A model generated the notes under the pieces. It made no database searches and was not told the origin of the DNA. It saw only the letters and a program-made list of their open reading frames with translations. Below are positions 8,924 through 18,793 of a DNA stretch of 64,000 nt, piece by piece; the stretch's first letter is position 1, and the number at the start of each line of letters is the position of its first letter. The stretch is from Betaproteobacteria bacterium (lineage in GTDB: Bacteria > Pseudomonadota > Gammaproteobacteria > Burkholderiales > UBA3065). The DNA lies in assembly GCA_027490755.1 (NCBI GenBank), contig JAIXXL010000008.1, positions 108,234 to 172,233 of the forward strand, written 5' to 3'. Position numbers and translations under genes: made by a program.

Positions 8924-11515
8924 ATGCTGCAAGCCTACCGAGCCCACGTCGCCGAGCGCGCCGCCCTTGGCATCCCGCCCCTGCCCCTGGATGCCAAGCA
9001 GGTCAGCGAACTCATCGAACTCATCAAGACGCCACCCGCCGGCGAGGAGACCTTCCTGGTCGACCTGCTGACGCACCGCGTGCCGCCGGGCGTGGACGAT
9101 GCCGCCAAGGTCAAGGCCTCGTTCCTGGCCGCAGTGGCGCACGGCGAACTGAAGGTGGCGCTGATCGGCAAGGCCAAGGCCACCGAGTTGCTTGGCACCA
9201 TGGTGGGTGGCTACAACGTGCACCCGCTGATCGAGCTGCTTGATGACGCCGAGGTCGCTGGCATCGCAGCCGAGGGCCTGAAGAAGACCCTGCTGATGTT
9301 CGACTTCTTCAACGACGTGGCCGAGAAGGCCAAGGCCGGCAACAAGCACGCACAGGCCGTGATGCATAGCTGGGCCGAGGCCGAGTGGTTCACCTCGCGC
9401 CCCGAGGTGCCCAAGACCATCACCGTGACCGTGTTCAAGGTGCCGGGCGAGACCAACACCGACGACCTCTCCCCCGCCCCCGACGCTTGGAGCCGCCCCG
9501 ACATCCCGCTGCACTACCTGGCGATGCTCAAGAACACGCGCCCGGACGCGGCCTTCAAGCCGGAAGAAGATGGCAAGCGCGGCCCGATGCAGTTCATCGA
9601 CGACCTGAAGAAGAAGGGCCACCTGGTCGCCTATGTCGGCGACGTGGTCGGCACCGGCTCGAGCCGCAAGTCGGCCACCAACAGCGTGATCTGGGCCACC
9701 GGCGAGGACATCCCGTTCGTTCCGAACAAGCGCTTCGGCGGCGTCACGCTGGGTGGCAAGATCGCGCCGATCTTCTTCAACACACAGGAAGACTCCGGCG
9801 CCCTGCCGATCGAGGTGGACGTCGGCAAGCTCGAGATGGGCGACGTCATCGACGTGCTCCCCTACGACGGCAAGATCACCAAGAACGGCGCCACCGTCGC
9901 AGAGTTCGCGCTGAAGAGCGACGTGCTGCTGGATGAGGTGCGTGCCGGCGGCCGCATCAACCTGATCATCGGCCGCGGTCTGACCGCAAAGGCCCGCGAG
10001 TTCCTCGGCCTGCCGGCATCGACCGTGTTCCGCCTGCCGAAGCCGCCGGTCGACTCGGGCAAGGGTTTCACCCTGGCGCAGAAGATGGTCGGTCGCGCCT
10101 GTGGCCTGCCCGAGGGCAAGGGCATCCGCCCGGGCACCTACTGCGAACCGCGCATGACCACGGTCGGCTCGCAGGACACCACTGGCCCGATGACCCGCGA
10201 CGAGCTCAAGGACCTTGCCTGCCTTGGCTTCTCCGCCGACCTGGTGATGCAGAGCTTCTGCCACACCGCCGCCTACCCCAAGGCGGTCGACGTCAAGATG
10301 CACCGCGAGCTGCCCAACTTCATCAGCAACCGCGGTGGCGTGGCGCTGCGTCCGGGTGACGGCGTCATCCACTCCTGGCTCAACCGCCTGCTGCTGCCCG
10401 ACACTGTCGGCACCGGCGGCGACTCGCACACCCGCTTCCCGATCGGTATCAGCTTCCCGGCCGGCTCCGGCCTGGTCGCCTTCGGCGCCGCCACCGGCGT
10501 GATGCCGCTCGACATGCCGGAATCGGTGCTGGTGCGCTTCAAGGGCCAGATGCAGCCCGGCGTGACCCTGCGCGACCTCGTGCATGCGATCCCGCTCTAC
10601 GCCATCAAGGCCGGTCTGCTGACCGTCGCCAAGGCCGGCAAGAAGAACATCTTCAGCGGCCGCGTGCTTGAGATCGAGGGCCTGCCGGACCTCAAGGTGG
10701 AACAGGCCTTCGAACTCTCCGACGCGTCGGCCGAGCGCTCCGCGGCCGGCTGCACCATCAAGCTCAACCCGGAACCGATCAAGGAGTACCTCACCAGCAA
10801 TGTGGTGCTGATGAAGAACATGATCGCCGACGGCTACGCTGACCGCCGCACGCTCGAGCGCCGCATCCAGGGCGTCGAGGCATGGCTGGCCAAGCCGCAG
10901 CTGCTCGAGGCCGACAAGGACGCCGAGTACGCGGCCGTGATCGAGATCGACCTGGCCGACATCAAGGAGCCGATCGTCTGCTGCCCGAACGATCCGGACG
11001 ATGCCAAGTTCATGAGCGAGGTGGCCGGCACCCAGATCGACGAGGCCTTCATCGGCTCCTGCATGACCAACATCGGCCACTTCCGTGCGGCGGCCAAGCT
11101 GCTCGGTGGCGCCCGCGACATCCCGGTCAAGCTTTGGGTCGCACCGCCGACCAAGATGGACGAGTCGGAGCTGATCAAGGAAGGCCACTACGCCACCTTT
11201 GGCACTGCTGGCGCGCGCACCGAGATGCCGGGCTGCTCGCTGTGCATGGGCAACCAGGCACAGGTCAAGGAAGGCGCAACGGTGATGTCGACCAGCACCC
11301 GCAACTTCCCCAACCGTCTGGGCAAGAACACCAACGTGTTCCTGGGCAGCGCGGAGCTGGCGGCGGTCTGCTCCAAGCTCGGTCGCATCCCGACCCTGGC
11401 CGAATACCACGATGCGATGGGCATCATCAACCAGGACTCTGCCAGCATCTACCGCTACATGAACTTCGACCAGATCGACGAGTACGCGGAGATGGCGAAG
11501 TCGGTCACCGTCTGA
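8924..11515 (+). CDS. acnB: Aconitate hydratase B / 2-methylisocitrate dehydratase
   Basis: Interconverts citrate and isocitrate through a [4Fe-4S] cluster, and AcnB enzymes commonly also act on 2-methylisocitrate. At 863 residues it has the AcnB domain order: N-terminal HEAT-like domain, swivel domain ([24 protein letters not shown]), then the catalytic core. Cluster cysteines are C713 ([10 protein letters not shown]) and C771/C774 (PGCSLCMGN). GAGGA precedes the ATG. An intrinsic terminator follows, so acnB closes the lyase-acnB unit. Confidence 0.98.
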   Translation: MLQAYRAHVAERAALGIPPLPLDAKQVSELIELIKTPPAGEETFLVDLLTHRVPPGVDDAAKVKASFLAAVAHGELKVALIGKAKATELLGTMVGGYNVHPLIELLDDAEVAGIAAEGLKKTLLMFDFFNDVAEKAKAGNKHAQAVMHSWAEAEWFTSRPEVPKTITVTVFKVPGETNTDDLSPAPDAWSRPDIPLHYLAMLKNTRPDAAFKPEEDGKRGPMQFIDDLKKKGHLVAYVGDVVGTGSSRKSATNSVIWATGEDIPFVPNKRFGGVTLGGKIAPIFFNTQEDSGALPIEVDVGKLEMGDVIDVLPYDGKITKNGATVAEFALKSDVLLDEVRAGGRINLIIGRGLTAKAREFLGLPASTVFRLPKPPVDSGKGFTLAQKMVGRACGLPEGKGIRPGTYCEPRMTTVGSQDTTGPMTRDELKDLACLGFSADLVMQSFCHTAAYPKAVDVKMHRELPNFISNRGGVALRPGDGVIHSWLNRLLLPDTVGTGGDSHTRFPIGISFPAGSGLVAFGAATGVMPLDMPESVLVRFKGQMQPGVTLRDLVHAIPLYAIKAGLLTVAKAGKKNIFSGRVLEIEGLPDLKVEQAFELSDASAERSAAGCTIKLNPEPIKEYLTSNVVLMKNMIADGYADRRTLERRIQGVEAWLAKPQLLEADKDAEYAAVIEIDLADIKEPIVCCPNDPDDAKFMSEVAGTQIDEAFIGSCMTNIGHFRAAAKLLGGARDIPVKLWVAPPTKMDESELIKEGHYATFGTAGARTEMPGCSLCMGNQAQVKEGATVMSTSTRNFPNRLGKNTNVFLGSAELAAVCSKLGRIPTLAEYHDAMGIINQDSASIYRYMNFDQIDEYAEMAKSVTV

Positions 11516-11536
11516 TCGCAAGCGTGCTCGGCATAG

Positions 11537-11563
11537 ACCCGCGCCTCTGGGCGCGGGTTTTTT
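11537..11563 (+). terminator. Intrinsic terminator after acnB
   Basis: ACCCGCGC (11537-11544) pairs with GCGCGGGT (11551-11558) around a CTCTGG loop, and the following six bases are all T. This is a canonical rho-independent terminator 22 bases past the acnB stop. Confidence 0.92.
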
Positions 11564-11611
11564 CCGTCTGCGGCCCCTCCGTTTGAAGCGCATGCGGCAA
11601 GGTACTGCCCC

Positions 11612-12559
11612 GTGAACCTCGACCACATCCTGCAACAGGTCGCTGTGGCGTCCCCGCTTTTCGTGCTGGTGTTCCTCGGCTACTGCCTGGGACGCTGGGG
11701 CGGATGGGGCAAGGAAGCGAGCAAGGCGCTCTCCGCCTTCGTATTCACGGTCGCGATGCCGGCCCTGCTGTTCCGCCAGATGGCCACCTTCGGCGACCTC
11801 TCAGGCGTCGATGCGCGCCTGCTGATCGCTTTCTTCGGCGGCTGCGGCGTGGTCTTCCTGCTCGGCCGCCTGCTGAGCTGGCGGCTGTTCGGCCACAACG
11901 GCGTCGAGCAATCGGTTTTCGGTCTCGGCGGCGTGTTCTCCAACAACGTGCTGCTCGGCATCCCGATCGCTCACCTGCTGCTCACCGAACAGCACATCCC
12001 GCCGGTGGCGCTAGCGCTGGTCTTCAACGCGCTCATCCTGTGGACGCTGGTCACGCTATCGGTGGAATGGGCACGCCACGGCGAATTCTCCTTGCGCGGC
12101 ATCGGCAACACGATGAAGGGCGTTCTCACCAACCCGGTGGTGGCCTCGATCATCGGCGGCGCGGCCTACGGTTTTGCCGGGCTTACCATCCCGACGGTCA
12201 TCGACCGGCCGATGGCGATGCTGGCGTCGGCCACAGGGCCGATGTCGCTGCTGGCACTGGGGCTGAGCCTGGCTGAATTCGGCATCCGCAGGGGCTGGCA
12301 GGCCAGCAGCACGATCTCGGCAGTCAAGTTGGTGCTGCACCCGCTGGCGGTGTGGGGCATCGCGCTTGTCATCGGCCTGCCGCTGATCGAGACGCAGGCT
12401 GTGGTGATGATGGCCTCGCTGGCCACTGGGGTGAACGTCTACCTGATGTCGCGCCAGTTCCAGGCGCTGGAGGGCGAGACCTCTGCGGCGCTGCTGATCT
12501 CCACCGCGTTTTCAGCAGTCACCGTGCCACTGTGGATCGCTGCAACCGCGGCAGTCTGA
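11612..12559 (+). CDS. AEC family (auxin efflux carrier-type) permease
   Basis: Inner-membrane transporter of 315 residues with about ten hydrophobic helices in two halves, as in the BART/AEC superfamily. Family features include the early FLGYCLGRWG, the mid-protein GVFSNNVLLGIPIAH helix break and LLALGLSLAEFG. Bacterial AEC members often move malonate, malate or other organic acids, which would suit the neighbouring TCA genes, but the substrate is not determinable. The start codon is GTG at 11612. The gene stands alone between two terminators. Confidence 0.85.
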   Translation: MNLDHILQQVAVASPLFVLVFLGYCLGRWGGWGKEASKALSAFVFTVAMPALLFRQMATFGDLSGVDARLLIAFFGGCGVVFLLGRLLSWRLFGHNGVEQSVFGLGGVFSNNVLLGIPIAHLLLTEQHIPPVALALVFNALILWTLVTLSVEWARHGEFSLRGIGNTMKGVLTNPVVASIIGGAAYGFAGLTIPTVIDRPMAMLASATGPMSLLALGLSLAEFGIRRGWQASSTISAVKLVLHPLAVWGIALVIGLPLIETQAVVMMASLATGVNVYLMSRQFQALEGETSAALLISTAFSAVTVPLWIAATAAV

Positions 12560-12581
12560 CAACAGGACCGGACGCATAAAC

Positions 12582-12608
12582 AAAAAGCCGCCCCGGGGGC
12601 GGCTTTTT
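12582..12608. terminator. Bidirectional intrinsic terminator
   Basis: AAAAAGCCGCCC pairs with a GGGCGGCTTTTT arm around a short CG-rich loop, giving A- and T-tracts on both strands. It sits between the rightward permease and the leftward cytochrome c gene and can terminate both. Confidence 0.92.
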
Positions 12609-12662
12609 GCTTGGCGTGCAGGCTTGAACACCCGCCACTCGTTCTGGGCGAGCTTGGGCGCC

Positions 12663-13034
12663 TTACTCTTCGAAGGTCTTGACCTTGGTAGCGAATGCGC
12701 CGTCCGAGCGACCCTTAAGGTACGAGTAGAGCATGTCGATCTTCTCGGCACCCAGGAAGCCGTGCGGGGGCATGCCTTTTTCGGCACGGCCGTTGGTCAC
12801 GGTAGTTACAAACTCTTCCTTGCTCAGCTTCTTCAGCGACTCGACCAGCGACGGTCCGACCATACCTTCCTGGTTGGGGCCGTGACAACGCTCGCAGGCA
12901 GCCGAACGCCAAGTTTGGAAGCCCTTGTAGGTCTTGCCATCAACCAGGCCATCCTTGACCGTGTAAGGGGCGTCTCCGGCCATGACCGGGGCAGCGAGGC
13001 CCAACAGCAGGGCGGACAAAACAACGCGCTTCAT
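12663..13034 (-). CDS. Small exported class I cytochrome c
   Basis: Periplasmic electron carrier of 123 residues. It has a clear signal peptide (MKRVVLSALLLGLAAPVMA), one CxxCH haem site (CERCH) and a downstream axial-methionine candidate in EKGMPPHGF. The start at 13034 has GGAGGAG at ideal spacing, so the 14-residue upstream extension is rejected. It is monocistronic, flanked by the bidirectional terminator and by an unusual promoter region with two adjacent dyads. It resembles small c-type cytochromes that accept electrons from periplasmic dehydrogenases; the partner is unknown. Confidence 0.92.
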   Translation of the reverse strand: MKRVVLSALLLGLAAPVMAGDAPYTVKDGLVDGKTYKGFQTWRSAACERCHGPNQEGMVGPSLVESLKKLSKEEFVTTVTNGRAEKGMPPHGFLGAEKIDMLYSYLKGRSDGAFATKVKTFEE

Positions 13035-13074
13035 TTGAACATCTCCTCCGTGACAGTGTGAGTCGCTAAACGAC

Positions 13075-13103
13075 ATCTAGATTCTAGATTGTGTCGGCGA
13101 CAC
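13075..13103. promoter_or_regulatory. Two adjacent perfect dyads upstream of the cytochrome c gene
   Basis: ATCTAGA-T-TCTAGAT (13075-13089) and GTGTCG-G-CGACAC (13091-13103) are two separate inverted repeats with single-base centres, placed one base apart and 41-69 bases upstream of the cytochrome start. Tandem symmetric sites at this distance suggest operators for one or two regulators. Function is inferred from symmetry and position only. Confidence 0.5.
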
Positions 13104-13151
13104 TGTATATAACGCCGTTCAAGCTATGGCGTTTACACAGCCGGGGGAGAC

Positions 13152-13520
13152 TCAGTCGGGGATGCGGTCGCGGGTCTGGGCGCGCGTGACGCTGGCCCGG
13201 GGTAGCTCTGGCGACGACGCGCGCGAGGCACGGATGCGGGACTGGGCGATCGCGGCCTGGTCTTCCTGAAGGTCAAGCCGCTGACGACGCTCGCGCACCG
13301 CCTCGATCCAGCGCCGACGCATCTCGGGGCTGGCCTGATAGAAATTCTGTTGGAGGTCCTCTACGTCCTGACGGAAAGCTTCACGTTCGGACGCCGAGAA
13401 AGGTGAGTCGGGCTCGGGCGGCGTCTCGGATGTGACGCCAGTTGTCGCGGGCACAGCGGGCGTGGCCAGAGCAAAGAACCCCAACGCACCAGCCGCAGCC
13501 AGTAATCCGGTCTTGAACAA
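13152..13520 (-). CDS. Small exported protein of unknown function, TTG start
   Basis: I do not recognise a family. The start is a TTG at 13520 with GGAGG eight bases upstream, giving 122 residues. The N-terminus MFKTGLLAAAGALGFFALATPAVPA is a standard Sec signal peptide. The mature part is charged and mostly helical, with a Glu/Arg/Gln-rich stretch (DVEDLQQNFYQASPEMRRRW, then AVRERRQRLDLQED) that may form a short helical hairpin, and a Ser/Arg-rich tail. It is divergent from ompR with 165 bases between, so it may share or answer that regulator. The longer open frame running back through ompR on this strand is an artefact. Confidence 0.72.
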   Translation of the reverse strand: MFKTGLLAAAGALGFFALATPAVPATTGVTSETPPEPDSPFSASEREAFRQDVEDLQQNFYQASPEMRRRWIEAVRERRQRLDLQEDQAAIAQSRIRASRASSPELPRASVTRAQTRDRIPD

Positions 13521-13685
13521 TCGAATGGCCTCCGGGGAGACAGCGCCAGAACATCTCCGGCGGAATGCGAGACTAGGACCGCAATCTTTCCGCGCCGTGT
13601 CTGGAAGACGCTCAAGTGTTACCAGATGTAATCGCGCGCCAGGCTTGGCCACTTTGCTAGAGTTGTGGGCCCAGAGGGACGGACG

Positions 13686-14411
13686 ATGAGCGAGAGCGAG
13701 CGGATCCTTGTAGTCGATGATGACGCGCGGTTGCGGGACCTGCTGGTGCGCTATCTGGGCGAGAACGGCTTCCGGGTGCGCAGCGCCCAGGACGCGGCGA
13801 GCATGGACATCGAGCGGCGGCGCGAGCCGGTGGACCTGATGGTGCTCGACCTGATGCTGCCCGGCGAGGACGGGCTCTCCATTTGCCGCCGACTGCGTGC
13901 CGAGAACGAGCAGCTGCCGATCATCATGCTCACCGCGCGCGGCGAGGAGGTCGACCGCATCGTCGGGCTCGAGATGGGTGCCGACGACTACCTGCCGAAG
14001 CCGTTCAACCCGCGCGAGCTGCTGGCCCGCATCCGTGCCGTGATGCGCCGGCGCAGCGGCACCCCGGGCGGTTCGGCAGCGCCCTTGCAAGGTGGCAGGG
14101 TCAGCTTCGGCCCGTTCACGCTGGACCTTGCCACGCGGCAGCTGACGCGTGACGACGAGCTGCTGCCACTCACCAGCGGCGAATTCTCGGTGCTGAAGGT
14201 CCTGGTGGAGCACGCCCGGCGTCCGCTCTCGCGCGACCAGCTCATGGAGATGGCGCGTGGCCGCGAGCACGAGGCGTTCGACCGGGCCATCGACGTGCAG
14301 ATCTCGCGGCTGCGCAAGCTGATCGAGGACAGCGCGGGACAGCCGCGCTACATCCAGACCGTGTGGGGCTTCGGCTACGTTTTCGTGCCCGACGGCGAAC
14401 GCAGTGTCTGA
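13686..14411 (+). CDS. ompR: OmpR-family response regulator
   Basis: Two-component response regulator of 241 residues. The receiver domain has acidic pocket D11-D13, phospho-acceptor D55 (LMVLDLMLPGEDG) and the conserved lysine in YLPKPFNP. The C-terminal winged helix contains LTSGEFSVLKVL and the end motif YIQTVWGFGYVFVPDG, close to OmpR. The start at 13686 (MSESERILVV) has GGGACGG just upstream. It overlaps envZ by 8 bases. OmpR/EnvZ pairs usually respond to osmolarity or pH and act on porins; the targets here are unknown. Confidence 0.94.
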   Translation: MSESERILVVDDDARLRDLLVRYLGENGFRVRSAQDAASMDIERRREPVDLMVLDLMLPGEDGLSICRRLRAENEQLPIIMLTARGEEVDRIVGLEMGADDYLPKPFNPRELLARIRAVMRRRSGTPGGSAAPLQGGRVSFGPFTLDLATRQLTRDDELLPLTSGEFSVLKVLVEHARRPLSRDQLMEMARGREHEAFDRAIDVQISRLRKLIEDSAGQPRYIQTVWGFGYVFVPDGERSV

Positions 14412-15804
14412 GTCTCTGGCCGGCCACCCAGCCGGGCGCGAGCAGGCAGCGGGCAAGGCCCTGAAGCAGCTGCCGTGGTGGAGCCGCCGGCTACCCGACA
14501 CCACGTTCGGGCGCAGCATGCTGCTCATCGCCGCGCTGATCGCCTTCGGCCACTACGCCTGGGTCAGCGTCACCGAGCGGATAGAGATGCCGGTGCGCGC
14601 CTACTGGGCGGCTCACGAAGCGGTCAGCATCGTCAACCTGACCCGAGCTGCCCTGCTCGCCTCTCACGCCAACCGTCGGCTCATGCTGCTCGCCGAACTG
14701 TCGCAGAGCGAGAGCATCCAGCTGTACCCGCTGGAGATGCTGCCGATGGAGGGGCAACCGCACCTCACCCGCCTGCAGCAGGGCATCGTCGAGGAATTGC
14801 GCAAGGAACTCGGCCCGACCACGCTGGTGGGCTTCGACCGGCACAACATCAACGGGCTATGGGTCAGCTTCGACCTCGGCCCCGACCGCTACTGGCTGGT
14901 CATCCCGCGGGCCCCCACCAGCGATGACCGGTCACTGGTATGGGTCGGCTGGAGTGCGCTGGTGTTGCTGCTGTCGATCCTTGGCGCGGCGATCATCGTG
15001 CGCCGGCTCAACCAGCCGCTCGCCGACCTGGCCAGCGCAGCACAGAGGCTGGCCGCGGGCGGCCGCCCGGAACGTCTGAAGGAGCAAGGGCCGCGCGAGA
15101 TCGCGACGGTGACGCATGCCTTCAACAGCATGACGCGCAACCTCGAGCGCGCCGAGAACGACCGGGCGATGCTGCTGGCCGGGGTGTCGCACGACCTGCG
15201 GACACCGCTGACACGCCTGCGCCTGGGCGTCGAGATACTCCCCGACAACGTGGACGATCTCTCGCGGCGAGGCATGATCGAGGACATCGACGACATCAAC
15301 GCGATCATCGGCCAGTTCCTCAACTTCGTGCGCGACGAGAACAGCGAGCAGCCGACCCGGGTCGACCCCGCTGGCCTGGTGGAGAGTCTGGCCGGCCGCT
15401 ATGTCGAGAAGGGGCACGAGCTGCAGACCGACACCAGCGCGTCACCCCGCAACGCGGTACTGCGTCCGCTGGCGATCCGCCGTCTGCTGCAGAACCTCAT
15501 CGACAACGCGATCCGCTACGGCAAGCCACCGATCGTGGTGGTGGCGCGCGAAGATGGCGACCACCTGATGCTCGAGGTGCTGGACCGCGGCCCCGGGATC
15601 CCGCCCGACGCGGTGGAGCGCGTGCTGCAGCCGTTTACCCGGCTGGACATGGCGCGCGGTGGCGGCGGCACCGGGCTAGGTCTGGCCATCGTCGACCGCA
15701 TCGTGCGGCAACACGGCGGCCTGCTGGAACTCGACCCGCGCGAGGGTGGCGGGCTAGCAGCCCGCATCCGGCTACCGCTCGACTGCCGTCGGGCCGGCAG
15801 CTAG
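14404..15804 (+). CDS. envZ: EnvZ-like sensor histidine kinase
   Basis: Inner-membrane histidine kinase of 466 residues that should phosphorylate the overlapping OmpR. It has TM1 (about residues 38-55), a periplasmic sensor of about 120 residues, TM2 (about 180-200), a HAMP linker, the H-box [12 protein letters not shown] with H263, an N-box [10 protein letters not shown] and G-boxes DRGPGIPP and [11 protein letters not shown]. The start is GTG inside the end of ompR. The stop overlaps the convergent ispF stop: the CTAG at 15801-15804 supplies TAG to both strands. Confidence 0.93.
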   Translation: MSESLAGHPAGREQAAGKALKQLPWWSRRLPDTTFGRSMLLIAALIAFGHYAWVSVTERIEMPVRAYWAAHEAVSIVNLTRAALLASHANRRLMLLAELSQSESIQLYPLEMLPMEGQPHLTRLQQGIVEELRKELGPTTLVGFDRHNINGLWVSFDLGPDRYWLVIPRAPTSDDRSLVWVGWSALVLLLSILGAAIIVRRLNQPLADLASAAQRLAAGGRPERLKEQGPREIATVTHAFNSMTRNLERAENDRAMLLAGVSHDLRTPLTRLRLGVEILPDNVDDLSRRGMIEDIDDINAIIGQFLNFVRDENSEQPTRVDPAGLVESLAGRYVEKGHELQTDTSASPRNAVLRPLAIRRLLQNLIDNAIRYGKPPIVVVAREDGDHLMLEVLDRGPGIPPDAVERVLQPFTRLDMARGGGGTGLGLAIVDRIVRQHGGLLELDPREGGGLAARIRLPLDCRRAGS

Positions 15805-16277
15805 GCCGGCAGCAAGAGGCAGACGGCCTCGCAGGCGATGCCCTCGCCGCGGCCGGTGAAGCCCAATCTTTCGGTGGTGGTGGCTTTGACGTTGACCTGC
15901 CCTGGCGTGACGGCGAGGTCGGCAGCGATGTTCTGCACCATCGCCGCGATATGCGGCGCCAGGCGCGGCGCCTGCGCGATCACCGTGACGTCGACATTGC
16001 CGACCTGCCAACCGGCCGCCGCCACACGCGCCACCACCTCGCGCAGCAGCACCCGGCTGTCGGCACCGGCGAAAGCCGGGTCGGTGTCGGGGAAGTGCCG
16101 GCCGATATCGCCAAGTGCAGCGGCGCCCAGCAGCGCGTCCGCCAGCGCGTGGAGCACGACATCGGCATCTGAGTGGCCGAGCAGTCCACGTTCGTAGGGG
16201 ATGTTGACGCCGCCGAGGATAAGCGCCCGACCACTGGCGAAGGCGTGGACGTCGAAACCGTGCCCGATGCGCATCAT
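15801..16277 (-). CDS. ispF: 2-C-methyl-D-erythritol 2,4-cyclodiphosphate synthase
   Basis: MEP-pathway enzyme converting CDP-methylerythritol 2-phosphate to the cyclodiphosphate with loss of CMP. The metal ligands are in [11 protein letters not shown], and [16 protein letters not shown] and [19 protein letters not shown] are classic family motifs. Length (158) is normal. Its ATG overlaps the ispD stop (ATGA), so the pair is translationally coupled. Confidence 0.98.
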   Translation of the reverse strand: MMRIGHGFDVHAFASGRALILGGVNIPYERGLLGHSDADVVLHALADALLGAAALGDIGRHFPDTDPAFAGADSRVLLREVVARVAAAGWQVGNVDVTVIAQAPRLAPHIAAMVQNIAADLAVTPGQVNVKATTTERLGFTGRGEGIACEAVCLLLPA

Positions 16278-16957
16278 GCCGCTCCCTTTTGCTGCAAGGC
16301 CGCAGCCATCTGCAGGTCCTCTGCCAAGGTCACCTTGAAATTGGCCGGCTCGCCGCGCACCAGCCGCGGCCGCAGGCCCAGCTTCTCGATCGCCGAGGCC
16401 TCGTCGGTGATGCCGAGCCGTTCGCCGGACAAGGCCTGGCGCAGCAGACCGACACGGAACATCTGCGGCGTCTGCGCGGCCCAGAGCTGTTCACGATCAA
16501 CGGTGGCCGTGACACGACCATCATCGTCGCAGCGCTTGACGGTATCGGCTACCGGCATGGCCAGCAGACCGCCCACCGGGTCATCCCCGACCTCGTCGAT
16601 CAGACGCGCCAGAGCCACTGCGGAGAGGCCTGGGCGTGCGGCATCGTGCACTAGAACCCAATCCTCCGCGCGAGCGTCGAGCTGCTCGACACCGGCAGCG
16701 ACGCTGTCGGCGCGGGTGGCGCCGCCTACCCCAGCGAAGCGCACACGCGCATCGAAGCGTCCTTGCGCTGGCCGCCGCAGATCATCAGGCGAGACCACGA
16801 CGACCACGGCGGCAAGGCGTGGCTCGGCCAGCAGCGCGTCGATGGTCCGGTGGAGCATGCTGTCGCCACCCAGATCCAGATACTGCTTGGGCACCGGGGC
16901 GCCTAGCCGGGTACCGCCGCCCGCGGCAGGCACCACCGCGTGATAGCGCTCAGACAT
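16274..16957 (-). CDS. ispD: 2-C-methyl-D-erythritol 4-phosphate cytidylyltransferase
   Basis: Transfers CMP from CTP to methylerythritol 4-phosphate. The nucleotide-binding N-terminus [32 protein letters not shown] and the C-terminal [11 protein letters not shown] are diagnostic. Length is 227. Its first 8 bases overlap the end of fliJ, an unusual junction between a flagellar run and an isoprenoid operon. dxr of the same pathway is 29 kb away in this window. Confidence 0.97.
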   Translation of the reverse strand: MSERYHAVVPAAGGGTRLGAPVPKQYLDLGGDSMLHRTIDALLAEPRLAAVVVVVSPDDLRRPAQGRFDARVRFAGVGGATRADSVAAGVEQLDARAEDWVLVHDAARPGLSAVALARLIDEVGDDPVGGLLAMPVADTVKRCDDDGRVTATVDREQLWAAQTPQMFRVGLLRQALSGERLGITDEASAIEKLGLRPRLVRGEPANFKVTLAEDLQMAAALQQKGAA

Positions 16958-17393
16958 CGCCGTCGCGCCGCCGGTTGGCCCACTCGTCGGTCAGGCGCTG
17001 CTCCTGACGCCGGTCGCGCACGGCGAGGCGGTCGACATGCCTCTGCTCAAGCACCCCGTAGGTCTTGAGTTCCCGTGTGCGCTCGTTCCAGTCGGCGACC
17101 CTCAGTTGCCAAGTGGCCTCCAGCCGCTCGATCTCTAGCTTTTGCTGCTCCAGCGCCTGGTCGATGCGCGCGATGAAGGCCAGCGTGTCGCGCATGCGAG
17201 AGGCATCGAGACCGACCCCGGCCGCGCCGATCAGCTGCTGCGCGTACTGCCCGCGGTAGTCGCGCAGCACATCGGATTTCTGCCGGCCTTCGGCCAGACG
17301 TGCCGCGGCCAGCGCCACCATGCGGCCGGCCTCTTCCTCGCGGAATCGAGCCAGTTCCTGGACAGCGCTGAGGGGGAAGGTGCGACCCGCCAT
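16950..17393 (-). CDS. fliJ: Flagellar export chaperone FliJ
   Basis: Cytoplasmic rod-like export component, 147 residues and almost entirely charged helix as expected for the antiparallel coiled coil that links the FliI ATPase to the export gate. Sequence similarity in this family is weak, and the call relies on length, the coiled-coil pattern (IEYLE-like and QQKLEIERLEATW segments) and its place directly after fliI (5 bases). The C-terminal coding end overlaps ispD. Confidence 0.9.
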   Translation of the reverse strand: MAGRTFPLSAVQELARFREEEAGRMVALAAARLAEGRQKSDVLRDYRGQYAQQLIGAAGVGLDASRMRDTLAFIARIDQALEQQKLEIERLEATWQLRVADWNERTRELKTYGVLEQRHVDRLAVRDRRQEQRLTDEWANRRRDGDV

Positions 17394-17398
17394 AAGCG

Positions 17399-18793
17399 TC
17401 AGGGCAACAGTTTCTCAAGCGCCGCGCGACAGTCGGCGATGGGTGCCGACTCGTGCATCCCCTGCAGCAGGAACTGCTCCATCGCCGGGTAGAGGCGCAC
17501 CGCCTCGTCGAGCGTGCGGTCGTTGCCAGGCACGTACGCGCCGATCGAGATGAGGTCGCGCGAGCGCTGGTAACGCGTGTAGAGGGCGCGGAAACGGCGC
17601 GCCCTCTCCAGCTCGCGGGTGTCGACGATGTCCGGCATGACGCGGCTGATCGAGGTCTCGATATCGATGGCCGGGTAGTGCCCGGAATCGGCCAGCGACC
17701 GCGACAGCGTGATGTGGCCGTCGAGGATGGCGCGCGCAGCATCGGCGACCGGGTCCTGCAGATCATCGCCCTCGGCCAGCACGGTGTAGAAGGCGGTGAT
17801 CGAACCGCGGCCACCAAAGCCGTTGCCGGCGCGCTCCACCAGTTGCGGCAGGCGGGCGAACACCGAGGGTGGGTAGCCGCGGGTCGCCGGCGGCTCGCCG
17901 ATGGCCAGCGCGATCTCGCGGTTGGCCTGTGCGTAACGCGTCAGTGAATCCATGATCAGCAGCACATGACGACCCTGGTCACGGAAGTACTCGGCCACGG
18001 TGTGCGCGTAGGAGGCGCCGTGCATGCGCAGCAGCGGGCTCACATCGGCCGGCGCGGCGACCACAACGGCGCGGCGCAGAACTTCCTTGCCGAGGATGTT
18101 CTCGATGAAGTCCTTCACCTCGCGGCCGCGCTCGCCGATCAGCCCGACGACCACCACATCCGCGTCGGTGTAGCGCGCCATCATGCCGAGTGTCACGCTC
18201 TTGCCCACACCGCTGCCGGCGAACAGGCCGATCCGCTGACCACGGCCGATGGTCAGCAGCGTGTTGATGGAGCGCACGCCTACGTCCAGCGTATGGTCGA
18301 TCGGGTCGCGGTCGAGCGGGTTGACGGGCCGGCCCTGCAGCGGCACCTGGCGCAGCTCGCCGAGCGGTGGCCCGTTGTCTAGAGGACGGCCGTGACCGTC
18401 GATGACGCGACCGAGCAAGGCGTCGCCGACACCGACCTGACGCATGCGGTCGACGGCACGACGGCGGGGGTACCAAGGCTCCCCAAGGCGTGGGGGCGTC
18501 GCCATCGCGGTCTCGACGGGATAGACACGCGCACCGGGCTCGAGGCCGTTGACTTCGCTGGTGGGCATGAGGAACTGGCGGCCGCCGATGAATCCGACCA
18601 CCTCGGCCTCGACCCGGTCACCGCCGCGCCCGACCTCGACCAGGCACATCGAACCGACCGGCACCCGCAAACCAGCGGTCTCGAGCACCAGCCCAGCGAC
18701 GCGGGTCAGACGCCCGGCGCACACCGGCCCGGGGGCGCGATTGACCGCCTGGGCACAATCGTCAAGCAGTCGCTGAGTCCGCTCCAGCATCAA
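17399..18793 (-). CDS. fliI: Flagellum-specific export ATPase FliI
   Basis: Hexameric F1-beta-like ATPase of the flagellar type III export apparatus. The Walker A motif GSGVGKS is near residue 193 and Walker B is in [20 protein letters not shown]. The family segment [18 protein letters not shown] follows, and the helical C-terminal domain includes [13 protein letters not shown]. Length is 464. It overlaps fliH by 4 bases and precedes fliJ by 5. Confidence 0.98.
   Translation of the reverse strand: MMLERTQRLLDDCAQAVNRAPGPVCAGRLTRVAGLVLETAGLRVPVGSMCLVEVGRGGDRVEAEVVGFIGGRQFLMPTSEVNGLEPGARVYPVETAMATPPRLGEPWYPRRRAVDRMRQVGVGDALLGRVIDGHGRPLDNGPPLGELRQVPLQGRPVNPLDRDPIDHTLDVGVRSINTLLTIGRGQRIGLFAGSGVGKSVTLGMMARYTDADVVVVGLIGERGREVKDFIENILGKEVLRRAVVVAAPADVSPLLRMHGASYAHTVAEYFRDQGRHVLLIMDSLTRYAQANREIALAIGEPPATRGYPPSVFARLPQLVERAGNGFGGRGSITAFYTVLAEGDDLQDPVADAARAILDGHITLSRSLADSGHYPAIDIETSISRVMPDIVDTRELERARRFRALYTRYQRSRDLISIGAYVPGNDRTLDEAVRLYPAMEQFLLQGMHESAPIADCRAALEKLLP

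Noticed and set aside
8813..11635. 940-residue minus-strand open frame opposite acnB
   Set aside because: Shadow of acnB caused by strong third-position GC bias; composition and lack of motifs match other antisense shadows.
13521..14528. Upstream extension of the exported protein through ompR to a 458-residue frame
   Set aside because: The extension is antisense to ompR and envZ, and a signal peptide begins at the TTG with a strong ribosome site at 13520.
16173..16943. 256-residue plus-strand frame opposite ispD
   Set aside because: Antisense shadow; ispD has all catalytic motifs.
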